In this document: positions 16,082 to 24,212 of the stretch, piece by piece
Position numbering within the stretch: the stretch's first letter is position 1
Layout of the letters: each line of letters begins with the position of its first letter
From: Sabulitectum sp964571965
GTDB taxonomy: Bacteria; Fermentibacterota; Fermentibacteria; Fermentibacterales; JCC-6
Direction: 5' to 3'
Assembly (NCBI GenBank): GCA_964571965.1
Contig: CAZNFQ010000019.1
Location: forward strand, 1 to 29,197
DNA length: 29,197 bases
Position numbers and translations under genes: made by a program
The notes under the pieces: model-generated
The model's database searches: none
Told to the model about the DNA's origin: nothing
Seen by the model: only the letters and a program-made list of their open reading frames with translations

Positions 16082-16590
16082 CAGAGTTTCTTGCTCTTGC
16101 TCTTTCCCTTGCCCATTACCATTTTGCTGATCTGTCTTCTGGCGGATTCCAGTTTCACGCCCCTTACAAGGGAAAGTTCACCGGCAAATACAGTAATTGC
16201 CTCATTGAGAACTCTCTTCTCCGAAGGGTTCATCTTGGAGAAGGAAGAACGGCCCAGAACGTCTCGTATTGCAGTGGCTATTATCACGGGGTCTCCGGAA
16301 TTGACCCTTTCCTTGAGCACGTCTATCCGCCTGCGCCAGTCCTTGGGCAGCTCTTCGCCCTCCTGGGAAAGAACTGCCATTGCTTCGTCGATGTCGTTAT
16401 CTGATGATACTCTTCGAAGACCTGATTCCTCAACTGAATCAGCGGGTAAAAGAATTCCTGCTCTGCCTCCGGAGAGGGAAATCACAACACATTCCACCAT
16501 TTCTCCGGATATGTCTTTCATGCAGATATCTGATATGATTCCGGCTCCATGATAAGGATGAACAACTTTGTCACTGATTCGGTATTTCAC
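16081..16590 (-). CDS. carD: CarD/CdnL-type RNA polymerase-binding transcription regulator
   Basis: This encodes 169 residues from a GTG with GGGAG upstream. The N-terminal RNA polymerase interaction domain (1-60) has the diagnostic start KVVHPYHGAGII. Residues 65-155 are the helical DNA-contacting part, with DWRRRIDVLKERVNSGDP in the middle as in CarD/CdnL. The C-terminus is a basic tail (KGKSKSKKL). Family members stabilise open complexes at rRNA and other sigma-70 promoters. It is not a Mfd or long eukaryote-like CarD because it lacks helicase or HMGA extensions. It has its own promoter within the longer operon and is coupled to hflX. Confidence 0.92.
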   Translation of the reverse strand: MKYRISDKVVHPYHGAGIISDICMKDISGEMVECVVISLSGGRAGILLPADSVEESGLRRVSSDNDIDEAMAVLSQEGEELPKDWRRRIDVLKERVNSGDPVIIATAIRDVLGRSSFSKMNPSEKRVLNEAITVFAGELSLVRGVKLESARRQISKMVMGKGKSKSKKL

Positions 16591-16618
16591 TGGATCTCCC
16601 TGCTTGAAATGGTTGGCA

Positions 16619-16647
16619 AATATAGCGTTTTAATGCTGATTTGTCAA
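16619..16647 (-). promoter_or_regulatory. Strong internal sigma-70 promoter for carD-hflX
   Basis: On the minus strand, TTGACA (16642-16647, perfect), a 17-nt spacer and TATATT (16619-16624, 5 of 6) lie 28 nt before the GTG of carD. The TGA inside the -35 hexamer is the stop codon of the upstream pseudokinase gene. This is the best-scoring promoter by eye in the window. Confidence 0.75.
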
Positions 16648-18320
16648 ATGTGGCAGTTCTCTCCCAGAAGGACATGCAGGTCGGGAACGGGGACGGCCTC
16701 CACGGGGAAATCTCCCTGGAGGGGCAGAGCCTGGATATACTGTCTGACAAGTTCCTCAAGGGCTCCCGCTGCTGTGTTCCCGGGGTGATAGAGAAAGATG
16801 GTTTCCTCCAGGGATTCGGGGATACCGATCTCTTCATTGAAAGTATCAGCGTCGCGGATATCCGTTACCGATATCAAATAAACTATCCCCCCAATGGTAC
16901 ATGATCTGCCGTCAATTATGCTTCCAACGTAGGTTGCGGCGCCAAGACCTTCCAGAGAGTACTGAATACCGTGATTCACCAGATCCACAAACAGGGTATC
17001 GGATGGAACCCCCTCTGGAATGGGAAGGAAATGTGCGTTCACTCCTGCGTAACGGAGATCCGTTCCAAGCATTATTGTGAGGTCAACGGGTTTTACGGTG
17101 AAGGCGGTGTCAGTACCGGCTATCTGCAGTGCAGTCCGCCAGAGGTCAGACCGTAAATACTGTTCAGTGGGATCTTCCCTTCTGACGGTAATCAGGGAAG
17201 TCCTCCTTCTTGATGTTCCCGTAAGCGTATAAACGTATGAAAAATCACTTAGGGGTCCTGCTCTGTACCTGCTCTCAGCATCGGTAGATCCTGTGCAGTT
17301 GGTCACCCAGACCCTGGCGGTATCAACAAGAAGAAGGCCGTTCTGATCCGTGGGGGACTGTACATATGTCAATGTGTCCTCCACCCAGGGAGAAGGTGTT
17401 TCCGGGGTATCCACAAAAGAAGCGGTATCGGGAGAGATCACTGGTTCCGGTACGGGGTTATCCCCGGGCAGACCTGAGAACCTGAACATCAGGTAGGCAA
17501 GGGCAATAACGATGGGAACTCCTATGTACCAGAGTTTCCTGTTAGAGGAACCCCCTTTATTGCCTGTTCTTTTCCTGACGAAGCTTTCGGTGTGCTGAAC
17601 AGGTGCGCTGTCTGCAGGAGACGTTTGGGATCCTTCGGCAGACAGTTCGTCAAAGACTGCCGAGACCTCTTTCAGGCTTCCGGGCCGGTCCACGGGATCA
17701 GCGGAAACCATTTTCTGGATAGCCTTCTGAAGGGCCGGGCTGAGCTTTTCCCATGCCCGAAGCTGAGGCTCCCTCTCGTCGGTTCCCGCAATGAGCCTGA
17801 AAAGAAGAGAGCCAATTGCGGATACATCACTTCGGGGATCAGACGGTCTTGATCTCCCCACTTCCCGGGGAGTGAAAGGAGAAACAGGCACCCCCCTGCG
17901 ACCGGCCAGCAGAAAAAGAGTGCCGCCGTCCACAAGGAACATCTCAGGCCCCAGATAACCGCATATCATGCCTGCGGACTGAAGATCGGTGAGGATCTTC
18001 AGTACTTTGCTCCCCACCTGCAGGGCTATTGATTCCTGATAGCCGCCGATTTCCCTTAGCTTTTCACACAGAAAAAGCGATTCCCCGATGTCAAAGAGAA
18101 GAAGTTTCCTGCCTCCGGGAAGATCCCTTGCGGAAACAGGAGTGATGAGGCCTCTTACGGAGGGCCATCTGTGCTGAAATACTCCCTCTGAAGAAGAGAT
18201 TTCCGCCACGAGATCCCTTCCGCGATAATTCACCCGGGAGAGAGAATAGTCCCCCTCGGTGAAAATCTCCCTCTCGAGAAGAAGCCCGCAGCTTCCCAGA
18301 AGATCAGAATCCACTGGCAT
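16644..18320 (-). CDS. Membrane-anchored protein pseudokinase with LytR_C-like C-terminal part
   Basis: This encodes 558 residues. Residues 20-230 follow a Ser/Thr kinase plan in its late landmarks: TPREV (APE region), RSDVSAIGSLLFRLIAG (helix F) and ADPVDRPGSL (the RP of helix I). Every catalytic position appears lost: the Lys strand reads DLVAEIS, the HRD loop reads CGYLGPEMFL where HGDLKPENIL is usual, and DFG reads LAG. No glycine loop is visible. One transmembrane helix (262-281, KLWYIGVPIVIALAYLMFRF) follows a basic stretch. Outside the membrane, residues 335-425 resemble LytR_C (RVWVTNCTG, VDLTIMLGTDL), then about 120 residues of unknown type. The ATG overlaps the guaB end by 17 nt. 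A sensor or scaffold role is inference. Confidence 0.85.
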   Translation of the reverse strand: MPVDSDLLGSCGLLLEREIFTEGDYSLSRVNYRGRDLVAEISSSEGVFQHRWPSVRGLITPVSARDLPGGRKLLLFDIGESLFLCEKLREIGGYQESIALQVGSKVLKILTDLQSAGMICGYLGPEMFLVDGGTLFLLAGRRGVPVSPFTPREVGRSRPSDPRSDVSAIGSLLFRLIAGTDEREPQLRAWEKLSPALQKAIQKMVSADPVDRPGSLKEVSAVFDELSAEGSQTSPADSAPVQHTESFVRKRTGNKGGSSNRKLWYIGVPIVIALAYLMFRFSGLPGDNPVPEPVISPDTASFVDTPETPSPWVEDTLTYVQSPTDQNGLLLVDTARVWVTNCTGSTDAESRYRAGPLSDFSYVYTLTGTSRRRTSLITVRREDPTEQYLRSDLWRTALQIAGTDTAFTVKPVDLTIMLGTDLRYAGVNAHFLPIPEGVPSDTLFVDLVNHGIQYSLEGLGAATYVGSIIDGRSCTIGGIVYLISVTDIRDADTFNEEIGIPESLEETIFLYHPGNTAAGALEELVRQYIQALPLQGDFPVEAVPVPDLHVLLGENCHI

Positions 18321-19779
18321 CGGATGAGTAGTTGGGAGCTTCCTTGGTTACGGTCACGTCATGTGCATGGCTCTCTCTGAGACCTGCGGACGTGATCCTT
18401 ACGAATCTGGCCTTCTCGAACAGCTCCCGAATGGTATAAGCTCCCACGTATCCCATTCCCGAGCGTAGACCGCCTGTGAGCTGGATCAGATAATCGCTGG
18501 CGGGTCCCTTGAAGGCAACCATTCCCTCAATGCCCTCCGGAACAAGTTTCTTTTCCACGGTGGAATCCTGAAAGTATCTGTCGGCACTGCCTTTACGCAT
18601 AGCTCCCATGGATCCCATTCCCCTGTAGGTCTTGAACTTCCTGCCCTTGTATATGATAGCTTCTCCGGGGCTCTCGGTGGTTCCTGCAAACAAACTTCCG
18701 ATCATCACTGAACATGCCCCTGAAGCAAGTGCTTTCACTATGTCACCGGAGAACTTTATGCCTCCGTCTGAGATGATGTTCTTTCCGTGCTTTGCCGCGG
18801 CCTCGGCGCAATCGTAAACGGCGGTGAGCTGGGGGCAGCCCACTCCGGCCACTATTCTGGTGGTGCAGATGGAACCGGGACCTACTCCAACCTTTACCCC
18901 ATCCGCTCCTTCCCTGATCAGCTCTTCTGTGGCCTCTGCAGTAACCACGTTGCCTGCGATTAGCGCCATATCCGGGAAAAGGGATCTGAGCCTTGCGGTG
19001 GTCTCTATCACGGCGGTGCTCTGACCATGAGCGGTATCTATGAAGATGCAATCTGCACCGGCTTCCACAAGGGCGGAGGCTCTATCGATAGCCGGGTCCC
19101 CCACACTGACAGCCGCAGCTGCCCTCAGCCTTCCCCTGCTGTCCTTGCAGGCTTCGGGGAAATCCATTGCTTTCTGGGCATCCTTCAGGGTAACGAGACC
19201 GGAAAGGTGCCCCTCTCCATCCACCAGCGGCAGCTTTTCCAGTCTGTGTTTTCTGAGAAGGACCAGCGCGTCCTCCAGTCCGGTTCCCACAGGAGCGGTT
19301 ACCAGTTTGTCCAGAGTAGTCATCAGCCTGGTTATCGGCACAGAACCATCTGTTTCAAAATGATAGTCTCTGTGGGTAAGAATTCCGGATAAAACTCCAT
19401 TTTTCACCACGGGAAAACCTGAAACCCCGGTCTTCTCTGCAAGATCAAGGGCATCTGACACCGTTGAATTGATGTCAAGACATATAGGTTCGATGATCAC
19501 GCCGCTCTCGGCCCTCTTGACACTTTTCACTTGCCTGGACTGCTCTTCGATGGAAAGGTTCTTGTGAATGACCCCGAGACCGCCCTGCTGGGCAAGAGCA
19601 ATTGCCATTCCTGCTTCGGTAACGGTATCCATTGCTGCACTGAGTATGGGAATACTCAGAACTATATCCCTGCACAAAGCGGTGTGAAGGCTTACCTGTC
19701 CCGGATGAAACGAAGACCTGCCGGGAAGAATCAGAACATCATCGAATGTGTATGCTTCCTGCGCGTCTCTTGGATTCAT
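18304..19779 (-). CDS. guaB: IMP dehydrogenase
   Basis: This encodes 491 residues, the standard length. It converts IMP to XMP with NAD, the committed step to GMP. The barrel begins TFDDVLILPG and SAAMDTVTE. Two CBS domains (about 95-205) are inserted, with GILTHRDYHFE and SGLVTLKDAQKA, and are the expected ATP/GTP-sensing regulatory module. Then come IDTAHGQS, GNVVT, the catalytic-Cys loop GPGSICTTR (C305), SDGGI, MIGSLFAGTTESPGE and the flap SADRYFQ (398-404). AGGAGG four bases before the ATG gives a strong start. It lies third in the operon, 21 nt after the zinc-ribbon gene. Confidence 0.97.
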   Translation of the reverse strand: MNPRDAQEAYTFDDVLILPGRSSFHPGQVSLHTALCRDIVLSIPILSAAMDTVTEAGMAIALAQQGGLGVIHKNLSIEEQSRQVKSVKRAESGVIIEPICLDINSTVSDALDLAEKTGVSGFPVVKNGVLSGILTHRDYHFETDGSVPITRLMTTLDKLVTAPVGTGLEDALVLLRKHRLEKLPLVDGEGHLSGLVTLKDAQKAMDFPEACKDSRGRLRAAAAVSVGDPAIDRASALVEAGADCIFIDTAHGQSTAVIETTARLRSLFPDMALIAGNVVTAEATEELIREGADGVKVGVGPGSICTTRIVAGVGCPQLTAVYDCAEAAAKHGKNIISDGGIKFSGDIVKALASGACSVMIGSLFAGTTESPGEAIIYKGRKFKTYRGMGSMGAMRKGSADRYFQDSTVEKKLVPEGIEGMVAFKGPASDYLIQLTGGLRSGMGYVGAYTIRELFEKARFVRITSAGLRESHAHDVTVTKEAPNYSSDASGF

Positions 19780-19800
19780 TATTCCTCCTGAAAGAGAGCC

Positions 19801-20154
19801 TCAGTCGGCCCAGTAAATGATCCTTCCGCATGTGGGGCAGGTATGTACCCTGGAGTTGCGTTCCGGATCGGAGCACACCGCGGTGGGCAATCTGGTGAGA
19901 CAACCGGTGCATCTGCCCATGAGAGCCGGTACTACTGCATTGCCGTAGTGCCGGGTAAGCTGGGAATAAAGACCTCTCCATTTTCTGCTTATACTCTTCG
20001 TGTAGGCTTCCCTGAGTTCCGTCAGTTCTTCCAGAGCACCCTCTGTTTTTAGACCCATATCAGCTTCTTTGTCCCTGATCTCTTTTCTGTTCAGATCGGC
20101 TATCATCACATCCAGATCATGAAGGCTTATAAGCTTCTCTAGTTGTTTGTCCAT
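19801..20154 (-). CDS. Coiled-coil protein with C4 zinc ribbon
   Basis: This encodes 117 residues. Residues 1-60 are charged heptad-like helix (EKLISLHDLDVMIADLNRKE, ALEELTELREAYTKSI). Residues 80-117 contain two CxxC knuckles, RCTGC (C82, C85) and TCPTC (C106, C109), followed by GRIIYW, as in the zf-RING_7-type C4 ribbon at the end of CT398/YbbN-like bacterial coiled-coil proteins. These bind nucleic acid or protein partners; no specific function is established from sequence. The N-terminal coil is much shorter than the usual 230-250 residues, so this is a compact version. The ATG overlaps the preceding TGA (TTGATG) with GGAGG just upstream. Confidence 0.82.
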   Translation of the reverse strand: MDKQLEKLISLHDLDVMIADLNRKEIRDKEADMGLKTEGALEELTELREAYTKSISRKWRGLYSQLTRHYGNAVVPALMGRCTGCLTRLPTAVCSDPERNSRVHTCPTCGRIIYWAD

Positions 20155-20591
20155 CAATCCTCCTGCTTCCCGGGCTCAAAGTTCAAAAGCTCGAAAAGCT
20201 TTTCCATGGAACCGGCGGAGGCCAGCTCATCCCCCGATTTTCTTAGGCAACCGGCAATGTGACTGAGAAATGCAGAATGCTCTTCCGGCCCGTTCGGCTT
20301 AACGGGAGAAATGAAGAGAATAATGGTGTTCACCTTCTCTTCCGGCCATGGGATCCCTTCCCGGGATCTGCCCACGGCTATGGCCAGCTGATCAACCAGA
20401 ATGCTCCTGCAGTGAGGCAGTGCAATTCCGCGGTGAACCACCGTTGCTCCCACCTGCTCCCTTACCTCGAGGGCACCTGCAAGGAGGCTGCTTGTTTTTT
20501 CTCCGAAGGGAAGGATCCCGAGCAGTTCTTCAACGGCATCATTCCTGTTGCGCGATTCCAAATCGAATTTGCATAATGCAGTGTATTTCAA
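20154..20591 (-). CDS. PTS EIIA type-2 (PtsN/fructose-like) domain protein
   Basis: This encodes 145 residues from a TTG preceded by GGGAG. The fold signature is VVHRGIALPHCR, with H60 as the phosphoryl-accepting histidine. Also seen are a VNTIILFISP strand and an HSAFLSHIAGCLRKS helix typical of EIIA-Fru/EIIA-Ntr. No HPr, EI or EIIB/EIIC gene is present here, so a regulatory (nitrogen-PTS-like) role is more likely than sugar uptake; that is inference. It is the first gene of the operon leading to guaB and is divergent from the PAS-GAF sensor, 78 nt away. Confidence 0.88.
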   Translation of the reverse strand: MKYTALCKFDLESRNRNDAVEELLGILPFGEKTSSLLAGALEVREQVGATVVHRGIALPHCRSILVDQLAIAVGRSREGIPWPEEKVNTIILFISPVKPNGPEEHSAFLSHIAGCLRKSGDELASAGSMEKLFELLNFEPGKQED

Positions 20592-20603
20592 ATTTCTTCT
20601 CCC

Positions 20604-20630
20604 TTGCCTTTTCAGCGTCTAATATAGAAT
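20604..20630 (+). promoter_or_regulatory. Candidate promoter of the sensor-queA-tgt operon
   Basis: TTGCCT (20604-20609), a 15-nt spacer and TAGAAT (20625-20630, 5 of 6 to the -10) lie 39 nt before the first ATG of the sensor gene. The short spacer makes this tentative. Confidence 0.3.
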
Positions 20631-20648
20631 ACTGCTCTTGTCCTGCAA
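20621..20648 (-). promoter_or_regulatory. Candidate promoter of the EIIA-guaB operon
   Basis: On the minus strand, TTGCAG (20643-20648), a 16-nt spacer and TATATT (20621-20626) lie 29 nt before the TTG start of the EIIA gene. The -10 overlaps the candidate plus-strand -10 of the divergent operon by two bases. Confidence 0.45.
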
Positions 20649-20669
20649 GTTGAAGATCTGACAACCTGA

Positions 20670-23159
20670 ATGGGTAATATGCAAAGTAAAGACAACTTTA
20701 ACACATACCTGCCGGAAAAGGGTTACTGGGCAGTGCTGAACAGCCATGGTGAAAGCATCTCGGTTTCCCCTGGCATGAAAAATCTCGCCGAATCCATGGG
20801 AATTCAAACCTCCACGCTTGTCTCCCTCCTTGAAAAAACAGAGTCCGGGTGCTGGCCGATGAGAATTGGAGGCAGTCTCTTCATTACATCGTCAACGCAA
20901 CTGGATTCCGCGAAAAGAATAGTAAGTCTCCACAAAGCGGATGCTTTTAAGATCGCAGAGCTTCTTAAGAAGAACACCGGGGAAGAACTTTTCACACTCT
21001 GCACATCCGACGGGAGGATACTGGTCCGTTCAAAACAAACCGAAGGCATTTTCAAAGAGAGCGATCTGCTGGCCTCGATGTTCGACTCTGCTTCTTCAGG
21101 GGCAATTCAGGCGGCGATCAGGAAGTGTCTGCTGGAAGGCGGGGTTCCCGAATTTCTGGTCAGCCACACCTCAGATGATGGACAGAGGGCAAACTATGGC
21201 CTTACGCTGCGAAAACTGCCAACCCCGGGCAAACTGATCTTCTGCAGACTGCAGGTGCCTTCAGTGGCTGTGGTAAAAGGAACTCTGGACAGAAACAGCA
21301 TGATAAAGACCCTGCTTGAAGAAAGCTTCTGTCCCAACATCACCATGGATCCCGATGGAGTGATCACATCGATGAACCCTGTGGCAAAAGCCATCGCCCA
21401 TGAGCTCTGGGGGAAAGATACCACCGGTTCTCTGTTCTTCGAGCTGGTGCACCCGGAACAGAAGGAGGCGGTAAAGAACCGCCATGAACAAAGAAAGAAG
21501 GGGTACGCCGTACCCTCCAGATACACTATCCAGTTATCCGGGAAAACTGGATCCGGTATTTCAGCCACAGAAGTTTCGGTGGTGGCCCTTCACGGACTTG
21601 ACAGGTGGGTCGTGTTCATGAACCCCATCGCAAGTGAACCCGGTGATGAAGGTAAACAGCTTCCCTCAGGAATCCGGAACCTTCTGGAAAAAGACAGGAT
21701 AACCCCGGAAGAAGCGCTTCTTGAACTTGCGGTCTTCATTAAAGCCGCTACTGCGGCCTATGTGACGGACAGTGGAATAATTACCACCGGTGACTCGGCG
21801 GACCTGATAAAATCACTGGACCGGAACCAGCTGGCAGCTGCTCCCTCCGGTTTCATTCAGAGCAATGTATACCACCACAGGATCAGTTCCGGCTTCGGTA
21901 CTTGCCATCTTCTCCTTCAGATGGCGGAAAACAGGCAGCTGAGTTCTATGGAAACAAAGGTAATGGGAATTATCAGCAGAATACTCGAAGGCTATAATGC
22001 CCGGTCAATCCTCGACCATGAGCGAAAACTTTTTTCCCTCACCGGAGAGATAGCCTCCGCCTATCTTGGCCGAAAAGAGTCCATTGACGGTCTGCTGTCG
22101 GACTTCACAAGGATCTCATCCATGGAAACGGCAGTCATTTTCAAGATAAGCAAAGCGGGAAACTTTCTAAGGGGTATTGCCGGTGCAGGCACAGTGGGCA
22201 GCCTGCCGGACCTTCCCCTGGATGCACTCAATACAGCATCCTGGGCATGCCTCCGTGGAGAAACTGCCTTCTATACGTATGCACCGGAAAATGACCTTAG
22301 ATTCTCCAGGGTCTTCCCCGAGTCCCTGTCTGAAATAGCCGTACCCTTTTTCAGGGGAAACTCTCCGGATGGGGTTATTCTTCTGGCATCCTCGGAGAGG
22401 GAGCACTTCACATCATCCTCAGGTGATTTCATTCATCTTCTGGCACTTTTGTTCTCTTCACCGGAAGGGTCTTCCGGAGAACCGGAAGCAAACGGAGGAG
22501 AAAACACCACTGCATTACTGAAGGATCTGGCCCTGAACAATCTCATTCATGAACTCTCCGGTCTGCAATCGGCATTTGCGGCAAGGGCAGAACTACTTGC
22601 TAAAGCAATTATCAGCAAATCAGAAGCCGGGGATGACCTGGACAGCCTGATGGAAACCGCAGGGTTGCTGGATTTCCACGGCAAATGGGCCCTCTGGTTC
22701 CTGAGAACTTCTCTATACGACGGCAAACCACAGCAGAAATGGCTGGACCCTGCTCCCCTGCTGGAAAAAATCTTCACCGATCTGAAGAAGTTGAGCACCA
22801 GCGAGGGCCTTGATACAGTGTTCAACCCGCCATCTTCAGATCTTGAGGTTTGCACCGATGGCTCATTTGTAAGCATGATAGCTCATTCCCTGATTGCCTG
22901 CATTATCGAAAACACTCCTAAGTGCAGCGGTATAGAGCTGAGTCTGGACTCCAGGGAGGATCACTGGACCTTCAGCATCGATTCCAGGGGAGACAGCGTA
23001 CCCGGAGAATGCCTCTCCACCCGGAGGCAGCCCGACAGCAAGAATATGGCCTTTGTCCTGGCATGGAAACTTACCGAAGATCTTGGCGGTACGGTAAGCA
23101 CGTTCTCGAACCAGGGCAGATCCACCAGAATTGTGGTGAGGCTCAGGATCAGCGGATAA
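20670..23159 (+). CDS. Soluble PAS-GAF sensor protein with degenerate histidine-kinase core
   Basis: This encodes 829 residues with no signal peptide or membrane helix, so it is cytoplasmic. Residues 1-200 are of unknown type. Residues 208-320 look like a PAS domain (NITMDPDGVITSMNPVAKAI, split: MDPDGVITSMNP). Residues 330-440 are poorly defined, and 450-597 resemble GAF (FTRISSMETAVIF, EIAVPFFRG, GVILLAS). The C-terminus resembles a histidine kinase: LNNLIHELSG holds a possible phospho-acceptor H627, and 730-829 resemble an HATPase (N-box ACIIENTPK, end GRSTRIVVRL). The DxGxG box is degenerate (DSRGDSVPG), so ATP binding is doubtful. ATG at codon 1 or 4 is possible. queA starts 14 nt downstream. 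No response regulator is nearby. Confidence 0.85.
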   Translation: MGNMQSKDNFNTYLPEKGYWAVLNSHGESISVSPGMKNLAESMGIQTSTLVSLLEKTESGCWPMRIGGSLFITSSTQLDSAKRIVSLHKADAFKIAELLKKNTGEELFTLCTSDGRILVRSKQTEGIFKESDLLASMFDSASSGAIQAAIRKCLLEGGVPEFLVSHTSDDGQRANYGLTLRKLPTPGKLIFCRLQVPSVAVVKGTLDRNSMIKTLLEESFCPNITMDPDGVITSMNPVAKAIAHELWGKDTTGSLFFELVHPEQKEAVKNRHEQRKKGYAVPSRYTIQLSGKTGSGISATEVSVVALHGLDRWVVFMNPIASEPGDEGKQLPSGIRNLLEKDRITPEEALLELAVFIKAATAAYVTDSGIITTGDSADLIKSLDRNQLAAAPSGFIQSNVYHHRISSGFGTCHLLLQMAENRQLSSMETKVMGIISRILEGYNARSILDHERKLFSLTGEIASAYLGRKESIDGLLSDFTRISSMETAVIFKISKAGNFLRGIAGAGTVGSLPDLPLDALNTASWACLRGETAFYTYAPENDLRFSRVFPESLSEIAVPFFRGNSPDGVILLASSEREHFTSSSGDFIHLLALLFSSPEGSSGEPEANGGENTTALLKDLALNNLIHELSGLQSAFAARAELLAKAIISKSEAGDDLDSLMETAGLLDFHGKWALWFLRTSLYDGKPQQKWLDPAPLLEKIFTDLKKLSTSEGLDTVFNPPSSDLEVCTDGSFVSMIAHSLIACIIENTPKCSGIELSLDSREDHWTFSIDSRGDSVPGECLSTRRQPDSKNMAFVLAWKLTEDLGGTVSTFSNQGRSTRIVVRLRISG

Positions 23160-23173
23160 CCGCCGGAGGACAG

Positions 23174-24202
23174 ATGCTTACAAAATCCGACCTTTTATAC
23201 GATCTGCCGGAGGAACTCATAGCACAGCATCCGCCTGAAAAAAGGGGAACATGCAGGCTGATGGTTCTTGACAGAAAAGCAGGAACCATAGAGGAGACCA
23301 GTTTCTGCGGTCTCTCGAGCTATCTTGCTGCAGGAGATACGCTGGTATTGAATGATACCAGGGTGATAAATGCCAGGCTCAGGGGCATTCGTGAACCCTC
23401 CGGGGGTGCAGTTGAGCTTCTTCTTCTGGAGGAGATGAGTCACCGGATATGGAAGGTAATGGTCAGACCGGGGAAAAGGTGCCGGAAGGGCAACGTTTTT
23501 TCCTTCGGCAGAGGAGGTCTCAGAGCAGAGGTTCGAGATGAACTGGGTTTGGGAAGAGCGGTGGTGGAATTCGACTCTCCGGGTAACACTTCCATGTTGA
23601 TCTCTGAAACCGGCACCATTCCGATCCCTCCCTATATCAAGAGGGAAAGCACAAAAGCTGATGACTCGAGATACCAGACGGTATTCGCCAGGGAGGATGG
23701 AGCAGTGGCGGCACCCACCGCAGGTCTTCACTTCACCCCGGAACTGCTGGACCTTCTCAGAGCCGACGGGATCTCAATGGAGTACCTTACACTGCATGTG
23801 GGCCCCGGTACTTTCCAGCCCCTTCGCTGCGAACTGCTTGCAGATAACAGGATGGAAGAGGAAAGATACGCGGTTTCCGCAGAAGTTCTTGAATCCCTGA
23901 GAGAAACCAGAGCAAAAGGAGGCAGGATAGCCGCCGTGGGAACCACAGTTACCCGGGCACTGGAATCCATTGACATAGATAGCCTTGTCGGGCTTCAGGG
24001 AAGAACTGACATCTTCATACACCCCCCCTATGAATTCAGAAATGTGGACATCCTTTTAACCAACTTTCATCTTCCCGGCAGTTCCCTTATATCCCTGGTT
24101 GGGAGTTTTGCAGGTCTTGATTTTCTGATGAGCGCTTATGAAAAGGCCATACATAACGGATACAAATTTTACAGCTATGGCGATGCCATGCTGATAATCT
24201 GA
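23174..24202 (+). CDS. queA: S-adenosylmethionine:tRNA ribosyltransferase-isomerase
   Basis: This encodes 342 residues. QueA transfers and rearranges the ribosyl moiety of AdoMet onto preQ1 in tRNA, giving epoxyqueuosine. The start has CGGAGGA before the ATG; the frame is open further upstream only as a shadow of the sensor gene. Family motifs are DLPEELIAQHPPEKR at the N-terminus, LVLNDTRVINARL, GTIPIPPYIKR, YQTVFAREDGAVAAPTAGLHF (core APTAGLHFT), LHVGPGTFQP, GTTVTRALES and the TDIFIHPPYEF/NFHLPGSSL end. The protein is full length. It is co-transcribed with tgt, which supplies its substrate tRNA, with one membrane protein gene between them. Confidence 0.97.
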   Translation: MLTKSDLLYDLPEELIAQHPPEKRGTCRLMVLDRKAGTIEETSFCGLSSYLAAGDTLVLNDTRVINARLRGIREPSGGAVELLLLEEMSHRIWKVMVRPGKRCRKGNVFSFGRGGLRAEVRDELGLGRAVVEFDSPGNTSMLISETGTIPIPPYIKRESTKADDSRYQTVFAREDGAVAAPTAGLHFTPELLDLLRADGISMEYLTLHVGPGTFQPLRCELLADNRMEEERYAVSAEVLESLRETRAKGGRIAAVGTTVTRALESIDIDSLVGLQGRTDIFIHPPYEFRNVDILLTNFHLPGSSLISLVGSFAGLDFLMSAYEKAIHNGYKFYSYGDAMLII

Positions 24203-24212
24203 GGAGTTCGCT

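Noticed and set aside
15629..16552. 307-codon plus-strand frame across hflX and carD
   Set aside because: It is antisense to two recognised genes and lacks any motif or ribosome site. It is a codon-bias shadow.
22922..23173. Upstream extension of the queA frame
   Set aside because: It overlaps the end of the sensor gene. QueA homology and a GGAGGA site mark the later ATG.
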